DNA from: Acholeplasmatales bacterium | GTDB lineage: Bacteria; Bacillota_I; Bacilli_A; Acholeplasmatales; Anaeroplasmataceae | Direction of reading: 5' to 3' | Assembly (NCBI GenBank): GCA_016288855.1 | Contig: JAEELJ010000010.1 | Span: 1 to 51,068, forward strand | Length of the DNA: 51,068 nt | In this document: one piece after another, positions 1-8,731 of the stretch | How positions within the stretch are numbered: the first letter of the stretch is position 1 | Layout of the letters: every line of letters starts with the position of its first letter | Made by a program: the position numbers and the translations under genes | The notes under the pieces: model-generated | The model's database searches: none | What the model saw: the letters and a program-made list of their open reading frames with translations, nothing else | Told to the model about the DNA's origin: nothing

Positions 1-40
1 GATGAGTATAATTTAAGTTTGAATTCACTAAGTTTTCCAT
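1..40 (-). CDS. Putative transposase, N-terminal fragment (cut by window edge)
   Basis: The first 13 codons from ATG at 40..38 would encode MENLVNSNLNYTH. The same start is present in the right-hand copy. The TATAAT box ends only about 6 bases before the ATG, so a transcript from it would be almost or fully leaderless. The identification as transposase is an inference from its position just inside an IS terminus; too little protein is visible to assign a family. Confidence 0.4.
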   Translation of the reverse strand, partial: MENLVNSNLNYTH

Positions 41-141
41 ACTTAAATTATACCAAAAAAATAGGTTCATTCCCAGATTACACTCTAGGTTTGAACCTAT
101 TTTTTTATCTTTTACAGAACTGTTATTTTTTTACAGCCTCT
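1..141 (-). mobile_element. Left-end partial insertion sequence, reading out of the window
   Basis: Positions 6-141 are the exact reverse complement of 50933-51068. The outer edge carries AGAGGCTGT, which resembles the terminal inverted repeats of several DDE transposase IS groups. Inside it lies a 15-bp perfect stem (arms 55-69 and 92-106, AAAAAAATAGGTTCA type) with T-runs on both sides, so it can terminate transcription in both directions and shield the element from outside promoters. A TATAAT -10 box and a short ATG-initiated reading frame follow toward the window edge. Only the first part of the element is present, so the IS family cannot be named. The element ends about 9 bases from the stop codon of the small membrane protein gene at 150-404, so that gene is not interrupted. 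Confidence 0.75.
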
Positions 142-149
142 ATCATTAA

Positions 150-404
150 TTATTCATTTATATCTATATTTTCTTTTAAAATTTTATTTTCTTCATTTAT
201 ATTAGATATATCATTATCTTTATTTGTTTTAACATGCTGATAAATTATGCATGCAAGTTCGATGATAACGAATAACAAAACTACAAAAAATAGAATCATA
301 TTAACAATAGATTGTGTTACAATCCATAAAATTAAACAAACAGTAAATGAAATTACTGGTACAATTAATAACCCTAAATTTTTAAATAAGTTCATTTTAT
401 TCAA
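150..404 (-). CDS. Small two-helix membrane protein
   Basis: About 84 residues if started at TTG 404..402, which has the purine-rich ribosome site AGGGGTGAG just upstream; an ATG at 395..393 is the alternative. Two hydrophobic segments (roughly residues 8-28 and 33-56) form a probable helical hairpin in the membrane. They are followed by a hydrophilic C-terminal tail rich in Lys, Asn and Glu. No catalytic motif or recognised family is visible. It lies downstream of the arginine operon terminator and so is probably a separate transcription unit. The left IS copy lies immediately past its stop codon without truncating it. Confidence 0.55.
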   Translation of the reverse strand: MNKMNLFKNLGLLIVPVISFTVCLILWIVTQSIVNMILFFVVLLFVIIELACIIYQHVKTNKDNDISNINEENKILKENIDINE

Positions 405-454
405 TACCCTCACCCCTTTTTTTATATAATAATATATCATTTTAAAAAAATCAA

Positions 455-482
455 ATAAAAAGAGGACACATAAATGTCCTCT
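455..482 (-). terminator. Intrinsic terminator of the arginine operon
   Basis: The perfect 8-bp stem AGAGGACA/TGTCCTCT with a 6-base loop is followed on the minus strand by a T-rich run. It begins 5 bases after the argF stop. Confidence 0.85.
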
Positions 483-486
483 ATAA

Positions 487-1401
487 TTATTTATTCTTCA
501 TTAGCATTACCATTACAGCCTGTTGAGCATGTAATCTATTTTCAGCTTCATCAAAAATTTCTTCTGCGTGAGCTTCAAATACTTCTTCAGTAATTTCTTC
601 TCCTCTATGAGCAGGAAGACAATGCTGAACCATACAATCCTTATTAGCAACAGCCATAATTTCATCATTTACTTGATAAACACCAGCAAATATTTTCTTA
701 CGTTCATCAATTTCAGCTTCATCACCCATTGATGCCCAAACATCTGTAAAAATAACATCAGCATTCTTTGCGGCAACAAGTGGATCGTTTGTCATTTCAA
801 ACATACCTGGATAATTATTTGCAAATTCCTTAATATGATCACAAACTTCATATCCCTTAGGAGATGCAATTGAAACCTTCATACCTAATTTTAATGAACC
901 AACAATAATAGAGTTAGCCATATTATTGCCATCACCAATAAAGCATACCTTTAAGCCATCAAAAGTACCTTTATATTCTCTTATTGTCATTAAGTCAGCT
1001 AAAACCTGACAAGGATGACAATAATCAGTTAATGCATTAATTACTGGAATTGAACCATATTTTGCAAAATCTTCTACTTCCTTTTGCTCATATGTACGGA
1101 TCATAATAGCATCTAAGTAACGAGATAATACTCTTGCAGTATCTTGAACTGGTTCACCACGACCAATTTGTAGGTCACGATTAGATAAGAATAGACCATA
1201 TCCTCCTAATTCATAAATACCTACTTCAAATGAAACACGAGTACGAGTAGATGATTTTTGGAAAATCATGCCTAGCTTCTTACCTTTTAAGATAGGATGC
1301 TCAATTCCATGCTGTCTTTCGTATTTTAATTGGTCAGCAATATTTAAGATTTCTAAGATTTCATTTTTACTTAAATCTTCTAACTTTAATAAATGCTTCA
1401 T
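487..1401 (-). CDS. argF: Ornithine carbamoyltransferase
   Basis: Cytosolic enzyme that joins carbamoyl phosphate and ornithine to give citrulline, the sixth step of arginine synthesis. The 304 residues match the usual family length. The carbamoyl phosphate motif STRTR is near residue 55, the HPCQ motif near 130, and the ornithine-site HCLPAHRGEE near 260. The start has GGAGG eight bases upstream. It is the last gene of the arginine operon, 3 bases after argD and just before the operon terminator. Catabolic homologs look alike, but the biosynthetic neighbours and the absence of arginine deiminase or carbamate kinase genes here favour the anabolic role. No carAB is present in the window. Confidence 0.95.
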   Translation of the reverse strand: MKHLLKLEDLSKNEILEILNIADQLKYERQHGIEHPILKGKKLGMIFQKSSTRTRVSFEVGIYELGGYGLFLSNRDLQIGRGEPVQDTARVLSRYLDAIMIRTYEQKEVEDFAKYGSIPVINALTDYCHPCQVLADLMTIREYKGTFDGLKVCFIGDGNNMANSIIVGSLKLGMKVSIASPKGYEVCDHIKEFANNYPGMFEMTNDPLVAAKNADVIFTDVWASMGDEAEIDERKKIFAGVYQVNDEIMAVANKDCMVQHCLPAHRGEEITEEVFEAHAEEIFDEAENRLHAQQAVMVMLMKNK

Positions 1402-1404
1402 ATT

Positions 1405-2589
1405 TTATGCCTCCTCTAATGTTTTAATTAGTCTATCTAAACCTAAGTTTAATTCCTCCTTAGTTATAGATAGTGGAGGTAATAAACGTAAGTTCTTCTT
1501 TGCAGTTAAGCAAATAACACCATTGTCCATTGCCTTCTTACAAATATCTAGATTTGTAACTGTATCATCGAATTGAATACCAACCATTAAGCCCTTTCCA
1601 GTAAGCTTTTTAACATGCTTAGCTTTAGATAATCTTTCAACAATTATATTACCCATTTCTTTTACATGTGCTAATAATTTATCATCAATTCTTGAAACAA
1701 TAGAATATGCTGCTGATGCACAAATTGGGTTACCACCAAATGTTGAACCATGTTCACCATATCCTAATGTTTTTTCTGTTTTTTCTGAGAATAGGATTGC
1801 ACCCATTGGTAAGCCACCAGCTATACCCTTAGCTGTTGTAACAACATCTGGATGTACACCATATTCCATATATGAATATAGATATCCTGTTCTACCATTA
1901 CCAGTTTGAACCTCATCAACGATAAAAACTAAATCGTTCTTATCACACACTTCTTGAACATGCTTAATGAATGATGCATCTAAGTTGTTAACTCCAGCCT
2001 CACCCTGAATAGTTTCTAACATAATTGCACAAGTTTTTTCATTAACTAATGCATCAATTGATGAATTATCATTTGCCTTTGCAAACTTAAATCCACCAAC
2101 AAATGGCATGAAATATTGATGGAATACATCTTGTCCTGTCGCAGAAAGTGTTGCGATAGTTCTTCCGTGGAAACTATTTTCTAAGCAAATAATTTCATTT
2201 CTTCCTTCGCCATATTTATCAAAAGAATACTTTCTTGCAGTTTTAATTGCACATTCATTAGCTTCTGCACCAGAATTTGAGAAGAATACCTTCTTCATTC
2301 CAGTCTTTTCACATAAAAGCTTTGCAAGCTTTGTTTGTGGTTCGTTATAGTATAGATTAGACGTGTGCTGGATTAAATTTGCTTGCTGTGTAACGGCATT
2401 AATCCATTCGCTATCTTTTACTCCAAATGATAATGTACCTATACCTGAAGAAAAGTCTACATATGACTTTCCATCAAAATCAATAAGATTTGCTCCTTCA
2501 CCTTTTTCAATTACAATATCAAATCTTTTATAAGTATTTGCGATATAAGTCTTATCATTATTTTCAATTAATTCAGCTTTTTTATTCAT
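1405..2589 (-). CDS. argD: Acetylornithine aminotransferase
   Basis: PLP-dependent class III aminotransferase that converts N-acetylglutamate semialdehyde to N-acetylornithine with glutamate as amino donor. The 394 residues match the ArgD length. Visible signatures are the cofactor-contact segment SNSGAEANE near residue 105, the Asp of FIVDEVQTG near 215, and the Schiff-base lysine in TTAKGIAGG near 245. The ribosome site AGGAGTG precedes the ATG. The gene sits between argB and argF with very short spacers, so it is co-transcribed. Members of this family can also use succinyl-diaminopimelate, so a second role in lysine synthesis cannot be excluded. Confidence 0.95.
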   Translation of the reverse strand: MNKKAELIENNDKTYIANTYKRFDIVIEKGEGANLIDFDGKSYVDFSSGIGTLSFGVKDSEWINAVTQQANLIQHTSNLYYNEPQTKLAKLLCEKTGMKKVFFSNSGAEANECAIKTARKYSFDKYGEGRNEIICLENSFHGRTIATLSATGQDVFHQYFMPFVGGFKFAKANDNSSIDALVNEKTCAIMLETIQGEAGVNNLDASFIKHVQEVCDKNDLVFIVDEVQTGNGRTGYLYSYMEYGVHPDVVTTAKGIAGGLPMGAILFSEKTEKTLGYGEHGSTFGGNPICASAAYSIVSRIDDKLLAHVKEMGNIIVERLSKAKHVKKLTGKGLMVGIQFDDTVTNLDICKKAMDNGVICLTAKKNLRLLPPLSITKEELNLGLDRLIKTLEEA

Positions 2590-2603
2590 AATTTATAACA
2601 CTC

Positions 2604-3458
2604 CTACTTAAATTCAGTTCCTAATCCCTTATCAGTTAATACTTCAATTAAAATAGAATGAGGAACTCTACCATCGATGATAACTACATTGTTAACACCC
2701 ATTCTCTTTGCTTCAAGACAGCATTCAATCTTTGGAATCATACCACCGGCAATAATTCCTTGTTTTTCTAATGATTTGATATCTGAAACGTAAATAAATG
2801 GTAATAATGATTTAGGATCATCCTTATCCTTTAAAACACCAACAATATCAGTCATTGCAATAAACTTTTCTGCCTTTAGAGCACCTGCAATTCTTGCAGC
2901 TGCTGTATCCGCATTAATATTATAAACATTACCATCATTGTCATAACCAATTGTTGATACAACTGGAATATATCCAGCATTTAGGGTATCAATAATGATT
3001 GATGGGTCAACATCAGTAATTGTACCAACATATCCTAATTCAGGATTTTTAGATACTGCCTTAATTAAACCTGCATCTAAACCTGCTAAACCTACAGCTT
3101 TTGCTCCTGCGTTATTTAATTGCTTAACAAGGTTTTTATTAACCTTACCAGCTAATACTTCAGTAACAATTTCTACTGTTTCTTCGTCAGTAACTCTTAA
3201 TCCATTTACGAACTTAGATTCTTTACCAACCTTCTTTAGCATTTCATTTATTTCAGGTCCACCACCATGTACTAAAACAACCTTCATGCCTACACTTCTA
3301 AGCATTACTAAGTCTTCCATTACATGTTTCTTTAAATCTTCATTAATCATGGCATTTCCACCATATTTAACGACAATAATTTTATCTCTATATTTTAAGA
3401 TATAAGGAAGTGCCTCTGATAGCACCTCAGCTCTAACTGCTAAATCTATATTACCCAT
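2604..3458 (-). CDS. argB: Acetylglutamate kinase
   Basis: Amino-acid kinase family enzyme that phosphorylates N-acetylglutamate, usually the feedback-controlled step. The N-terminal KYGGNAM (residues 30-36) and VLVHGGGPEI (near 62-71) are the phosphate-binding loops. AGGMIPKIE near 238 is the conserved nucleotide-site segment. At 284 residues it is close to the norm. The protein has a roughly 25-residue N-terminal helix before the kinase core, which in arginine-sensitive hexameric ArgB enzymes helps form the hexamer; arginine inhibition is therefore plausible but inferred. The upstream ribosome site is weak (AGAAGC), and argJ ends 5 bases before the start. Confidence 0.95.
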   Translation of the reverse strand: MGNIDLAVRAEVLSEALPYILKYRDKIIVVKYGGNAMINEDLKKHVMEDLVMLRSVGMKVVLVHGGGPEINEMLKKVGKESKFVNGLRVTDEETVEIVTEVLAGKVNKNLVKQLNNAGAKAVGLAGLDAGLIKAVSKNPELGYVGTITDVDPSIIIDTLNAGYIPVVSTIGYDNDGNVYNINADTAAARIAGALKAEKFIAMTDIVGVLKDKDDPKSLLPFIYVSDIKSLEKQGIIAGGMIPKIECCLEAKRMGVNNVVIIDGRVPHSILIEVLTDKGLGTEFK

Positions 3459-3463
3459 AATAA

Positions 3464-4687
3464 TTAGCTTCTGTAATCGCCATTTATCTTAACATAATCA
3501 TATGTTAAGTCACATCCGAATGCTTCAGCTACTCCTTCCCCGTCATTTAAATCAATTTCAATTGTAATTTCATCTTCTAATAGAATCTCTTTAGCCTTTT
3601 CTTCTGAGAATGCTACACCAGCACCATTTTCACATGTAACAACTGTACCCTTTTTAGATGTAAATGCCATAAATACCTTATCAACATCAACATCAGCAGC
3701 TGAATAACCAATTGCACATAAAACTCTACCCCAGTTAGCATCTGCACCGAAAATAGCACACTTTAATAAGCTTGATGATGCTACGCTCTTTGCAACAATC
3801 TTTGCATCCTTAGTAGTCTTAGCACCCTTAACAGATACAACTAGTAATCTTGTAGCACCTTCACCATCCTTAGCCATCTTCTTTGCTAATTTGATAGTTA
3901 CATATTTTAATGCAGCTAAGAATTTTTCATAATCTTCACCCTTAGCAGCTTCAATTTCCTTATTACCAGCAAGACCATTTGCAATGATAGCAAGTGTATC
4001 ATTTGTTGAAGTATCTCCATCAACAGTTAACATATTAAATGAATCTGAAACAGCATCATCTAATGCTTCTTTTAAAGCCTCTGATGATATAGCAACATCT
4101 GTTGTTACAAAGCATAACATAGTTGCCATATTTGGAGCAATCATACCAGACCCCTTTGTCATTGCACCCATACGGCAAATCTTACCATCGATTTCAAATT
4201 CAACAGCAACATTCTTCATTACTGTATCAGTTGTCATCATACCTTGGTTAGCAAGCTCTGAATTTTCTTTTTTATTGCCTAATCCCTTAATTATTTCAGG
4301 AATACCTGTCTTAAATGGTTCGATTGACATTGGCATACCAATTACACCAGTTGAAGCAACAATTATATCAGATGAATTAATACTTAAGTTTTCTGCTAAA
4401 ATATCACAAGTTTGCTTTGCAATATCAATACCATCAGCATTACATGTATTAGCATTACCTGAATTTACAATAATAGCCTGTGCATAACCATCTGATAAAT
4501 TCTCTTTAGTTACATAAATTGGTGCAGCTTTAACCTTATTAGTAGTGTATACTGCAGCAGATGTGCCTAACACTTCTGATAAAATTACTGCTAAATCAAT
4601 TTTATTTTTGTTTGCTCTAATACCTGCATGTATACCATTTGCAGTAAAGCCCTTTGGTGCAACAACACCATTCTCAATTTCTTTCAT
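3464..4687 (-). CDS. argJ: Glutamate N-acetyltransferase / amino-acid acetyltransferase
   Basis: ArgJ recycles the acetyl group from N-acetylornithine to glutamate and, in bifunctional forms, also makes N-acetylglutamate from acetyl-CoA. The precursor cleaves itself before the Thr of the ATML motif, seen here in MIAPNMATML near residue 185. KGSGM precedes it, and the C-terminal FGCDLTYDYVKINGDY is typical. I start it at ATG 4687, which has AGGAGG correctly spaced, rather than at an upstream in-frame codon that would overlap argC. The length of 407 residues fits the family. No argA is present in the window, consistent with an ArgJ-based acetyl cycle. Confidence 0.95.
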   Translation of the reverse strand: MKEIENGVVAPKGFTANGIHAGIRANKNKIDLAVILSEVLGTSAAVYTTNKVKAAPIYVTKENLSDGYAQAIIVNSGNANTCNADGIDIAKQTCDILAENLSINSSDIIVASTGVIGMPMSIEPFKTGIPEIIKGLGNKKENSELANQGMMTTDTVMKNVAVEFEIDGKICRMGAMTKGSGMIAPNMATMLCFVTTDVAISSEALKEALDDAVSDSFNMLTVDGDTSTNDTLAIIANGLAGNKEIEAAKGEDYEKFLAALKYVTIKLAKKMAKDGEGATRLLVVSVKGAKTTKDAKIVAKSVASSSLLKCAIFGADANWGRVLCAIGYSAADVDVDKVFMAFTSKKGTVVTCENGAGVAFSEEKAKEILLEDEITIEIDLNDGEGVAEAFGCDLTYDYVKINGDYRS

Positions 4688-4698
4688 ATTAATTCCTC

Positions 4699-5652
4699 CT
4701 ATAGATTTAGACCACACTTAGGATCTAATCCTAGCATAATATTCATACATTCAACTGCTGCGCCTGATGCACCCTTTCCAAGGTTATCTAAGCATGCAGT
4801 AATATCAATTCTTTCATCATTGCCAGCAACATAGATTTCTAAATAATCTTTACCAGCTAATTTATTTGCTGCAAGGAATCCATCAGTTGTTCCTTTTTCT
4901 TCATATTCATGAACTCTAACAAAATCCTTACCCTTATAATAATTTGCTAATTCATCTCTTAATTCTTTAGCATTAATTTTCTTATTTAATCTATTAACAT
5001 ATAGAGGAACTGATACAATCATTCCTTCTAAGAAATCACATACATATGGATTAAATAATGGCTTTTCATCAAGACCAGCAATTATCTTCATTTCAGGTAA
5101 ATGCTTATGTGCTTGTTGCATTGCATATAATCTTGGTGCATCAAATTCAACTGAACGGTTTGGATCTTCATATTGCTTAATACCAGCCTTACCTGCGCCA
5201 CTATAACCACTAATTGCAGAAATTGCAAATGGATAATTCTTTGGTGCAATACCAAGCTTTACTAGTGGATATGCAATTGCTAAGAAACCAGATGCATAAC
5301 ATCCAGGACCTGCAACTAATTGAGAATTTTTAACTTTCTCATATAATTCATCTGATAATTCAGGAAAACCATAAGCCCAATCAGGATTAACTCTATGTGC
5401 TGTTGAAGCATCAATTATTTTTGTATGCTTATTTGATGGATCTAAGAATGTAGAATGTTCTAAAGAAGCATCATCAGGTAAGCATAAGAATGTTATATCT
5501 GATTCATTTATATATTTTTTAATTGTTTCATTATCATGTCTTAATTCTTCAGGAATAACTAATAATTCTATATCGTCTCTTCCTTGGAATCTTTCATTAA
5601 TTCTTAGACCTGTTGTTCCTTTATTACCATCAATAAACACTTTAAATTTCAT
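4699..5652 (-). CDS. argC: N-acetyl-gamma-glutamyl-phosphate reductase, type 2 (short form)
   Basis: NADPH-dependent reductase of N-acetylglutamyl phosphate. The N-terminus KVFIDGNKGTTGLRI and the motif ISGYSGAGK near residue 155 are hallmarks of the short type 2 AGPR, about 310 residues, rather than the roughly 345-residue type 1 found in Bacillus subtilis (N-terminal VGATGYGG). The catalytic cysteine is in GPGCYASG near residue 117. The gene lies between argH (4-base gap) and argJ (11-base gap) and is part of the operon. The type 2 form inside a Firmicutes arginine operon may reflect gene replacement by transfer. Confidence 0.93.
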   Translation of the reverse strand: MKFKVFIDGNKGTTGLRINERFQGRDDIELLVIPEELRHDNETIKKYINESDITFLCLPDDASLEHSTFLDPSNKHTKIIDASTAHRVNPDWAYGFPELSDELYEKVKNSQLVAGPGCYASGFLAIAYPLVKLGIAPKNYPFAISAISGYSGAGKAGIKQYEDPNRSVEFDAPRLYAMQQAHKHLPEMKIIAGLDEKPLFNPYVCDFLEGMIVSVPLYVNRLNKKINAKELRDELANYYKGKDFVRVHEYEEKGTTDGFLAANKLAGKDYLEIYVAGNDERIDITACLDNLGKGASGAAVECMNIMLGLDPKCGLNL

Positions 5653-5656
5653 AGCT

Positions 5657-7021
5657 TTATCCTCTTAAATCTTTTATTTGTGCTTCAACTGACTTAACAC
5701 CTGATGCACCCATACTTGTACGCTTAAATGTACATGTTTCTAAGTTAATATATTCATATAAATCATTTTCAAATTTATCTGAATAAGTTTTATAAATATC
5801 TAAAGATAAATCCTCAAGAATAGTATTCTTTTCGATGCAATATCCAACAATTGAACCAGATATCTTATATGCATCACGGAATGCCATACCTTTTTTAACT
5901 AAATAATCCGCTAAATCTGTTGCATTGATAAATCCTTTTGCAGCGGCACGTCTCATGTTTTCTTTGTTAACAGTTATTGTATCAATCATTGGCGCAAATA
6001 TCTTTAAGCATTGCTTAATTGTATCTACTGCATCAAAAATTGCTTCTTTATCTTCTTGCATATCCTTATTATATGCTAATGGAAGTCCCTTTAACATTGT
6101 TAATAGAGCAATTAAATCTCCATAGCATCTACCAGTTTTACCTCTTACAAGTTCAGCAATATCTGGGTTCTTCTTTTGTGGCATAATAGATGATCCAGTT
6201 GAATATGCATCATCTAATTCAATAAATTTAAATTCCCAACTACAATGAAGAATAATTTCTTCAGAGAATCTTGATAAATGCATCATACATAATGCGATGT
6301 CATTTGCAAGTTCAACAACAGAATCTCTATCTGAAACTGAATCTAATGAATTCATAACAATTCCATCAAATCCTAATGATTTTGCAACCATTTCACGATT
6401 AATATCATAAGTTGTACCAGCTAGAGCACATGCACCTAATGGAGAATAATTCATTCTCTTATAAGTGTCATCTAATCTTGAAATATCACGCTTTAACATA
6501 TAAGCATATGCTAATAAGTAATTTGCATATGTTATAGGCTGTGCACGCTGTAAGTGTGTATAACCTGGCATAATTGTTTCTTTATTCTTTTCTGCTAAAT
6601 TTAGAATTGAATTAATAAGGTTTTGAATTAAACCTTTTATTTCAATTATGTCTTTTCTTAATTCTATTCTTATATCTAAGGCTACCTGGTCATTTCTAGA
6701 ACGTGAAGTATGTAATCTTTTACCTACTTCACCAATTCTTTTTGTAAGTTCAGCCTCAACAAACATATGAATATCTTCTGCTTCTGGATCAAGCTCTAAC
6801 TTGCCATCTTTAATATCAGCTAAAATGTCAGCTAATGTCTCACATATAAGCTTAGAATCATCTTCTGAGATAATTCCTTGATGGCCAAGCATTGTTGCAT
6901 GTGCAATTGAGCCTGTAATATCTGATTCATACATTCTTCCATCAAAAGAAATTGAAGAATTGAAATCATTTACTTCTTTATTCTCTTCTTTTTTAAATCT
7001 TCCTGCCCACATCTTGGCCAT
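5657..7021 (-). CDS. argH: Argininosuccinate lyase
   Basis: Fumarase-superfamily enzyme that splits argininosuccinate into arginine and fumarate, the last step of the pathway. The flexible signature loop GSSIMPQKKNPD (near residue 278) carries the catalytic serine. TSRSRNDQ (near 105) and the TPGYTHLQ-like MPGYTHLQRAQP (near 153) are the other conserved regions. It has 454 residues, the normal length. The ribosome site GAGG lies 9 bases before the ATG. A 72-base AT-rich gap separates it from argG, the largest inside the operon, and I see no terminator in it. Confidence 0.96.
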   Translation of the reverse strand: MAKMWAGRFKKEENKEVNDFNSSISFDGRMYESDITGSIAHATMLGHQGIISEDDSKLICETLADILADIKDGKLELDPEAEDIHMFVEAELTKRIGEVGKRLHTSRSRNDQVALDIRIELRKDIIEIKGLIQNLINSILNLAEKNKETIMPGYTHLQRAQPITYANYLLAYAYMLKRDISRLDDTYKRMNYSPLGACALAGTTYDINREMVAKSLGFDGIVMNSLDSVSDRDSVVELANDIALCMMHLSRFSEEIILHCSWEFKFIELDDAYSTGSSIMPQKKNPDIAELVRGKTGRCYGDLIALLTMLKGLPLAYNKDMQEDKEAIFDAVDTIKQCLKIFAPMIDTITVNKENMRRAAAKGFINATDLADYLVKKGMAFRDAYKISGSIVGYCIEKNTILEDLSLDIYKTYSDKFENDLYEYINLETCTFKRTSMGASGVKSVEAQIKDLRG

Positions 7022-7093
7022 ACAAGTTACCTCTTTTTCTTTAATATATTTTTACTTTCTTATCTTAATCTTTTTTCTTAAATTTTACTTATC

Positions 7094-8329
7094 TTACTTA
7101 TTGTTTTTCTTTTTTGCTTCATTTAATAAAGCTTGTACTCTTACTGGTAGACCAAATAAGTTAATGAATCCAGCAGAATCTGCTTGATTATATGCACCTT
7201 CATCATCACCAAATGATGCAATTTCTTCATTCCATAATGAATTTGGTGAAGTTACACCTGCAGGTACAATATTACCCTTATATAACTTTAATTTAACATC
7301 ACCAGTAACAACTTCTTGAGTATTATCTACGAATGCAGATAATGCTTCTCTTAACTGTGTGAACCATAATCCATCATAAACTAATTCAGCAAACTTATCA
7401 GAAACACTTCTCTTGAAATGCATTGTTTGCTTATCTAATGTAATAGATTCAAGAATTTCATGTGCTTCATATAATAATGTTCCACCTGGAGTTTCATATA
7501 CACCACGTGACTTCATACCAACAAGTCTATTTTCAACGATGTCGATAATACCAACACCATTTCTTCCACCTATCTTATTTAATTCCCAAACTAAATCAAC
7601 AGCATCCATCTTCTTGCCATTAACATGTGTAGGAACACCTTTTTCAAAATGAATAGTTACATATTCAGCCTTATCAGGTGCCTTTTCAGGTGAAACACCC
7701 ATTTCAAGAATCTTTTCATAATTTGGCTCATTAGCTGGATCTTCTAGATCTAAACCTTCATGAGATAAATGCCATAAGTTCTTATCTTTAGAGTAATTTG
7801 TTTCTCTTGAAATCTTTAATGGAACATTATGTGCTTCTGCATAATCAATTTCTTCATCTCTTGATTTAATATCCCATTCTCTCCATGGAGCAATAATAGG
7901 CATATTTGGTGCAACAGCCTTAATAGCTAATTCAAATCTTACCTGGTCATTACCCTTACCTGTACAACCATGACAGATAGCATCAGCACCTTCCTTTAAT
8001 GCAATTTCAGCAAGTCTCTTACCAATTAAAGGACGTGCAAATGAAGTACCAAGTAAATACTTTCCTTCATACTTAGCACCAGCCTTAACTGTAGGGAAAA
8101 TGAAATCCTCAACGAATTCCTTATTTAAATCCATAACAATAAGCTTTGATGCACCAGTCTTTAGTGCCTTAGCCTCAAGTCCATCTAATTCATCAGCCTG
8201 TCCTACATTTCCAGATACTGCAATTACTTCACAATTATTGTAATTTTCCTTTAACCAAGGAATAATAATTGAAGTATCAAGTCCTCCTGAATAAGCTAAT
8301 ACAACCTTTTTGATATTTTTTTTGTCCAT
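7094..8329 (-). CDS. argG: Argininosuccinate synthase
   Basis: ATP-dependent ligase that joins citrulline and aspartate. The PP-loop AYSGGLDTS stands at residues 12-20, and GCTGKGNDQ near 110 is the citrulline/aspartate site. The start is placed at ATG 8329 because the GGAGG ribosome site overlaps an upstream in-frame ATG (8347) that cannot be used with it. That gives 411 residues; the C-terminus ends in a lysine/asparagine-rich tail. It is the first gene of the arginine operon and lies directly behind the T-box terminator, so its expression should be set by that leader. Confidence 0.96.
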   Translation of the reverse strand: MDKKNIKKVVLAYSGGLDTSIIIPWLKENYNNCEVIAVSGNVGQADELDGLEAKALKTGASKLIVMDLNKEFVEDFIFPTVKAGAKYEGKYLLGTSFARPLIGKRLAEIALKEGADAICHGCTGKGNDQVRFELAIKAVAPNMPIIAPWREWDIKSRDEEIDYAEAHNVPLKISRETNYSKDKNLWHLSHEGLDLEDPANEPNYEKILEMGVSPEKAPDKAEYVTIHFEKGVPTHVNGKKMDAVDLVWELNKIGGRNGVGIIDIVENRLVGMKSRGVYETPGGTLLYEAHEILESITLDKQTMHFKRSVSDKFAELVYDGLWFTQLREALSAFVDNTQEVVTGDVKLKLYKGNIVPAGVTSPNSLWNEEIASFGDDEGAYNQADSAGFINLFGLPVRVQALLNEAKKKNNK

Positions 8330-8368
8330 AGTCTTTTTCTCCTCCATCTTATCTTACTATTATATAAC

Positions 8369-8563
8369 AAAAAAACGTCCCTTTCAATTGAAAGAGACGC
8401 ATAAATACGCGCGGTGCCACTCTAATTGCTTTATTATAAATAAAGCCACTTTAAATTATTCATCTCAATAGATTCATTCAGAAAACCTAACTACAGGGCT
8501 TCCACCATCCCCTGTTCTCTATAAGTATTAGTAAACTTACTACTTCTATATCACAGATGATAT
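8369..8563 (-). promoter_or_regulatory. T-box riboswitch leader of the arginine operon
   Basis: On the minus strand the canonical T-box core AGAGTGGCACCGCG lies at about 8410-8423, followed by the antiterminator partner GCGTCTCT and by an intrinsic terminator (stem CGTCCCTTTC/GAAAGAGACG at 8376-8399, T-run 8369-8375). Stem I is closed by ATAGA (8549..8545) pairing with TCTAT (8472..8468) and has a typical apical segment (AGAGAACAGGGGATGG, then GGAAGCCC). The T-box bulge TGGC should pair with a GCCA tRNA end, so the expected tRNA has G at position 73. The specifier triplet lies in TGAATGAATC at about 8471-8480; I cannot assign it to arginine with confidence. A small hairpin ATATCA/TGATAT (8548-8563) overlaps the 5' side of stem I. 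Confidence 0.9.
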
Positions 8564-8578
8564 TTAAATTAGATTAAA

Positions 8579-8725
8579 GAAAAAAGGACTAATGAAATAT
8601 GAGTCCCTTTTCTCGGAAGGACAATAATTATGCAGTGTACTATTGTTCTTCCATAATTATACTCAAGTTTAAGTTATTAAACTATCTTTGCAAAGTATCT
8701 ATTAAGGAACCGGCCCAAAATAGAT
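8579..8725 (-). promoter_or_regulatory. Unassigned structured leader with its own terminator, upstream of the T-box
   Basis: Reading along the transcript: a 7-bp stem ATCTATT/AATAGAT (8725-8697) enclosing the GC-rich loop GGGCCGGTTCC, then the palindrome CTTTGCAAAG, then a 7-bp hairpin AGTTTAA/TTAAACT (8683-8666). Next is a 12-position stem with one mismatch (arms GGAAGAACAATA and TATTGTCCTTCC, 8652-8615). Last is a terminator hairpin AAGGGACT/AGTCCTT followed by a T-run (about 8612-8579). GTCCTT of the fourth stem can pair instead with AAGGGAC of the terminator, which would open it. That is the mutually exclusive arrangement of an attenuator. I do not recognise it as a known riboswitch class. 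Confidence 0.55.
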
Positions 8726-8731
8726 AATTTA

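Noticed and set aside
19-240. A 73-residue protein on the plus strand across the left IS end, and its mirror at 50840-51055
   Set aside because: Both run antisense through the IS terminus, and one also through tRNA-Trp; they only reflect the inverted repeat.
487-1401. Catabolic ornithine carbamoyltransferase of the arginine deiminase pathway
   Set aside because: It sits inside a complete biosynthetic operon, and no arcA or arcC is near.
8615-8690. ArgR boxes at the two ATAATTAT sites in the leader
   Set aside because: Each matches only part of the ArgR consensus and such AT words are common in this genome; not enough to call.
8579-8725. A second T-box upstream of the first
   Set aside because: The T-box core (TGG-N-ACC-N-CG) and the stem I apical motif are absent from this part.
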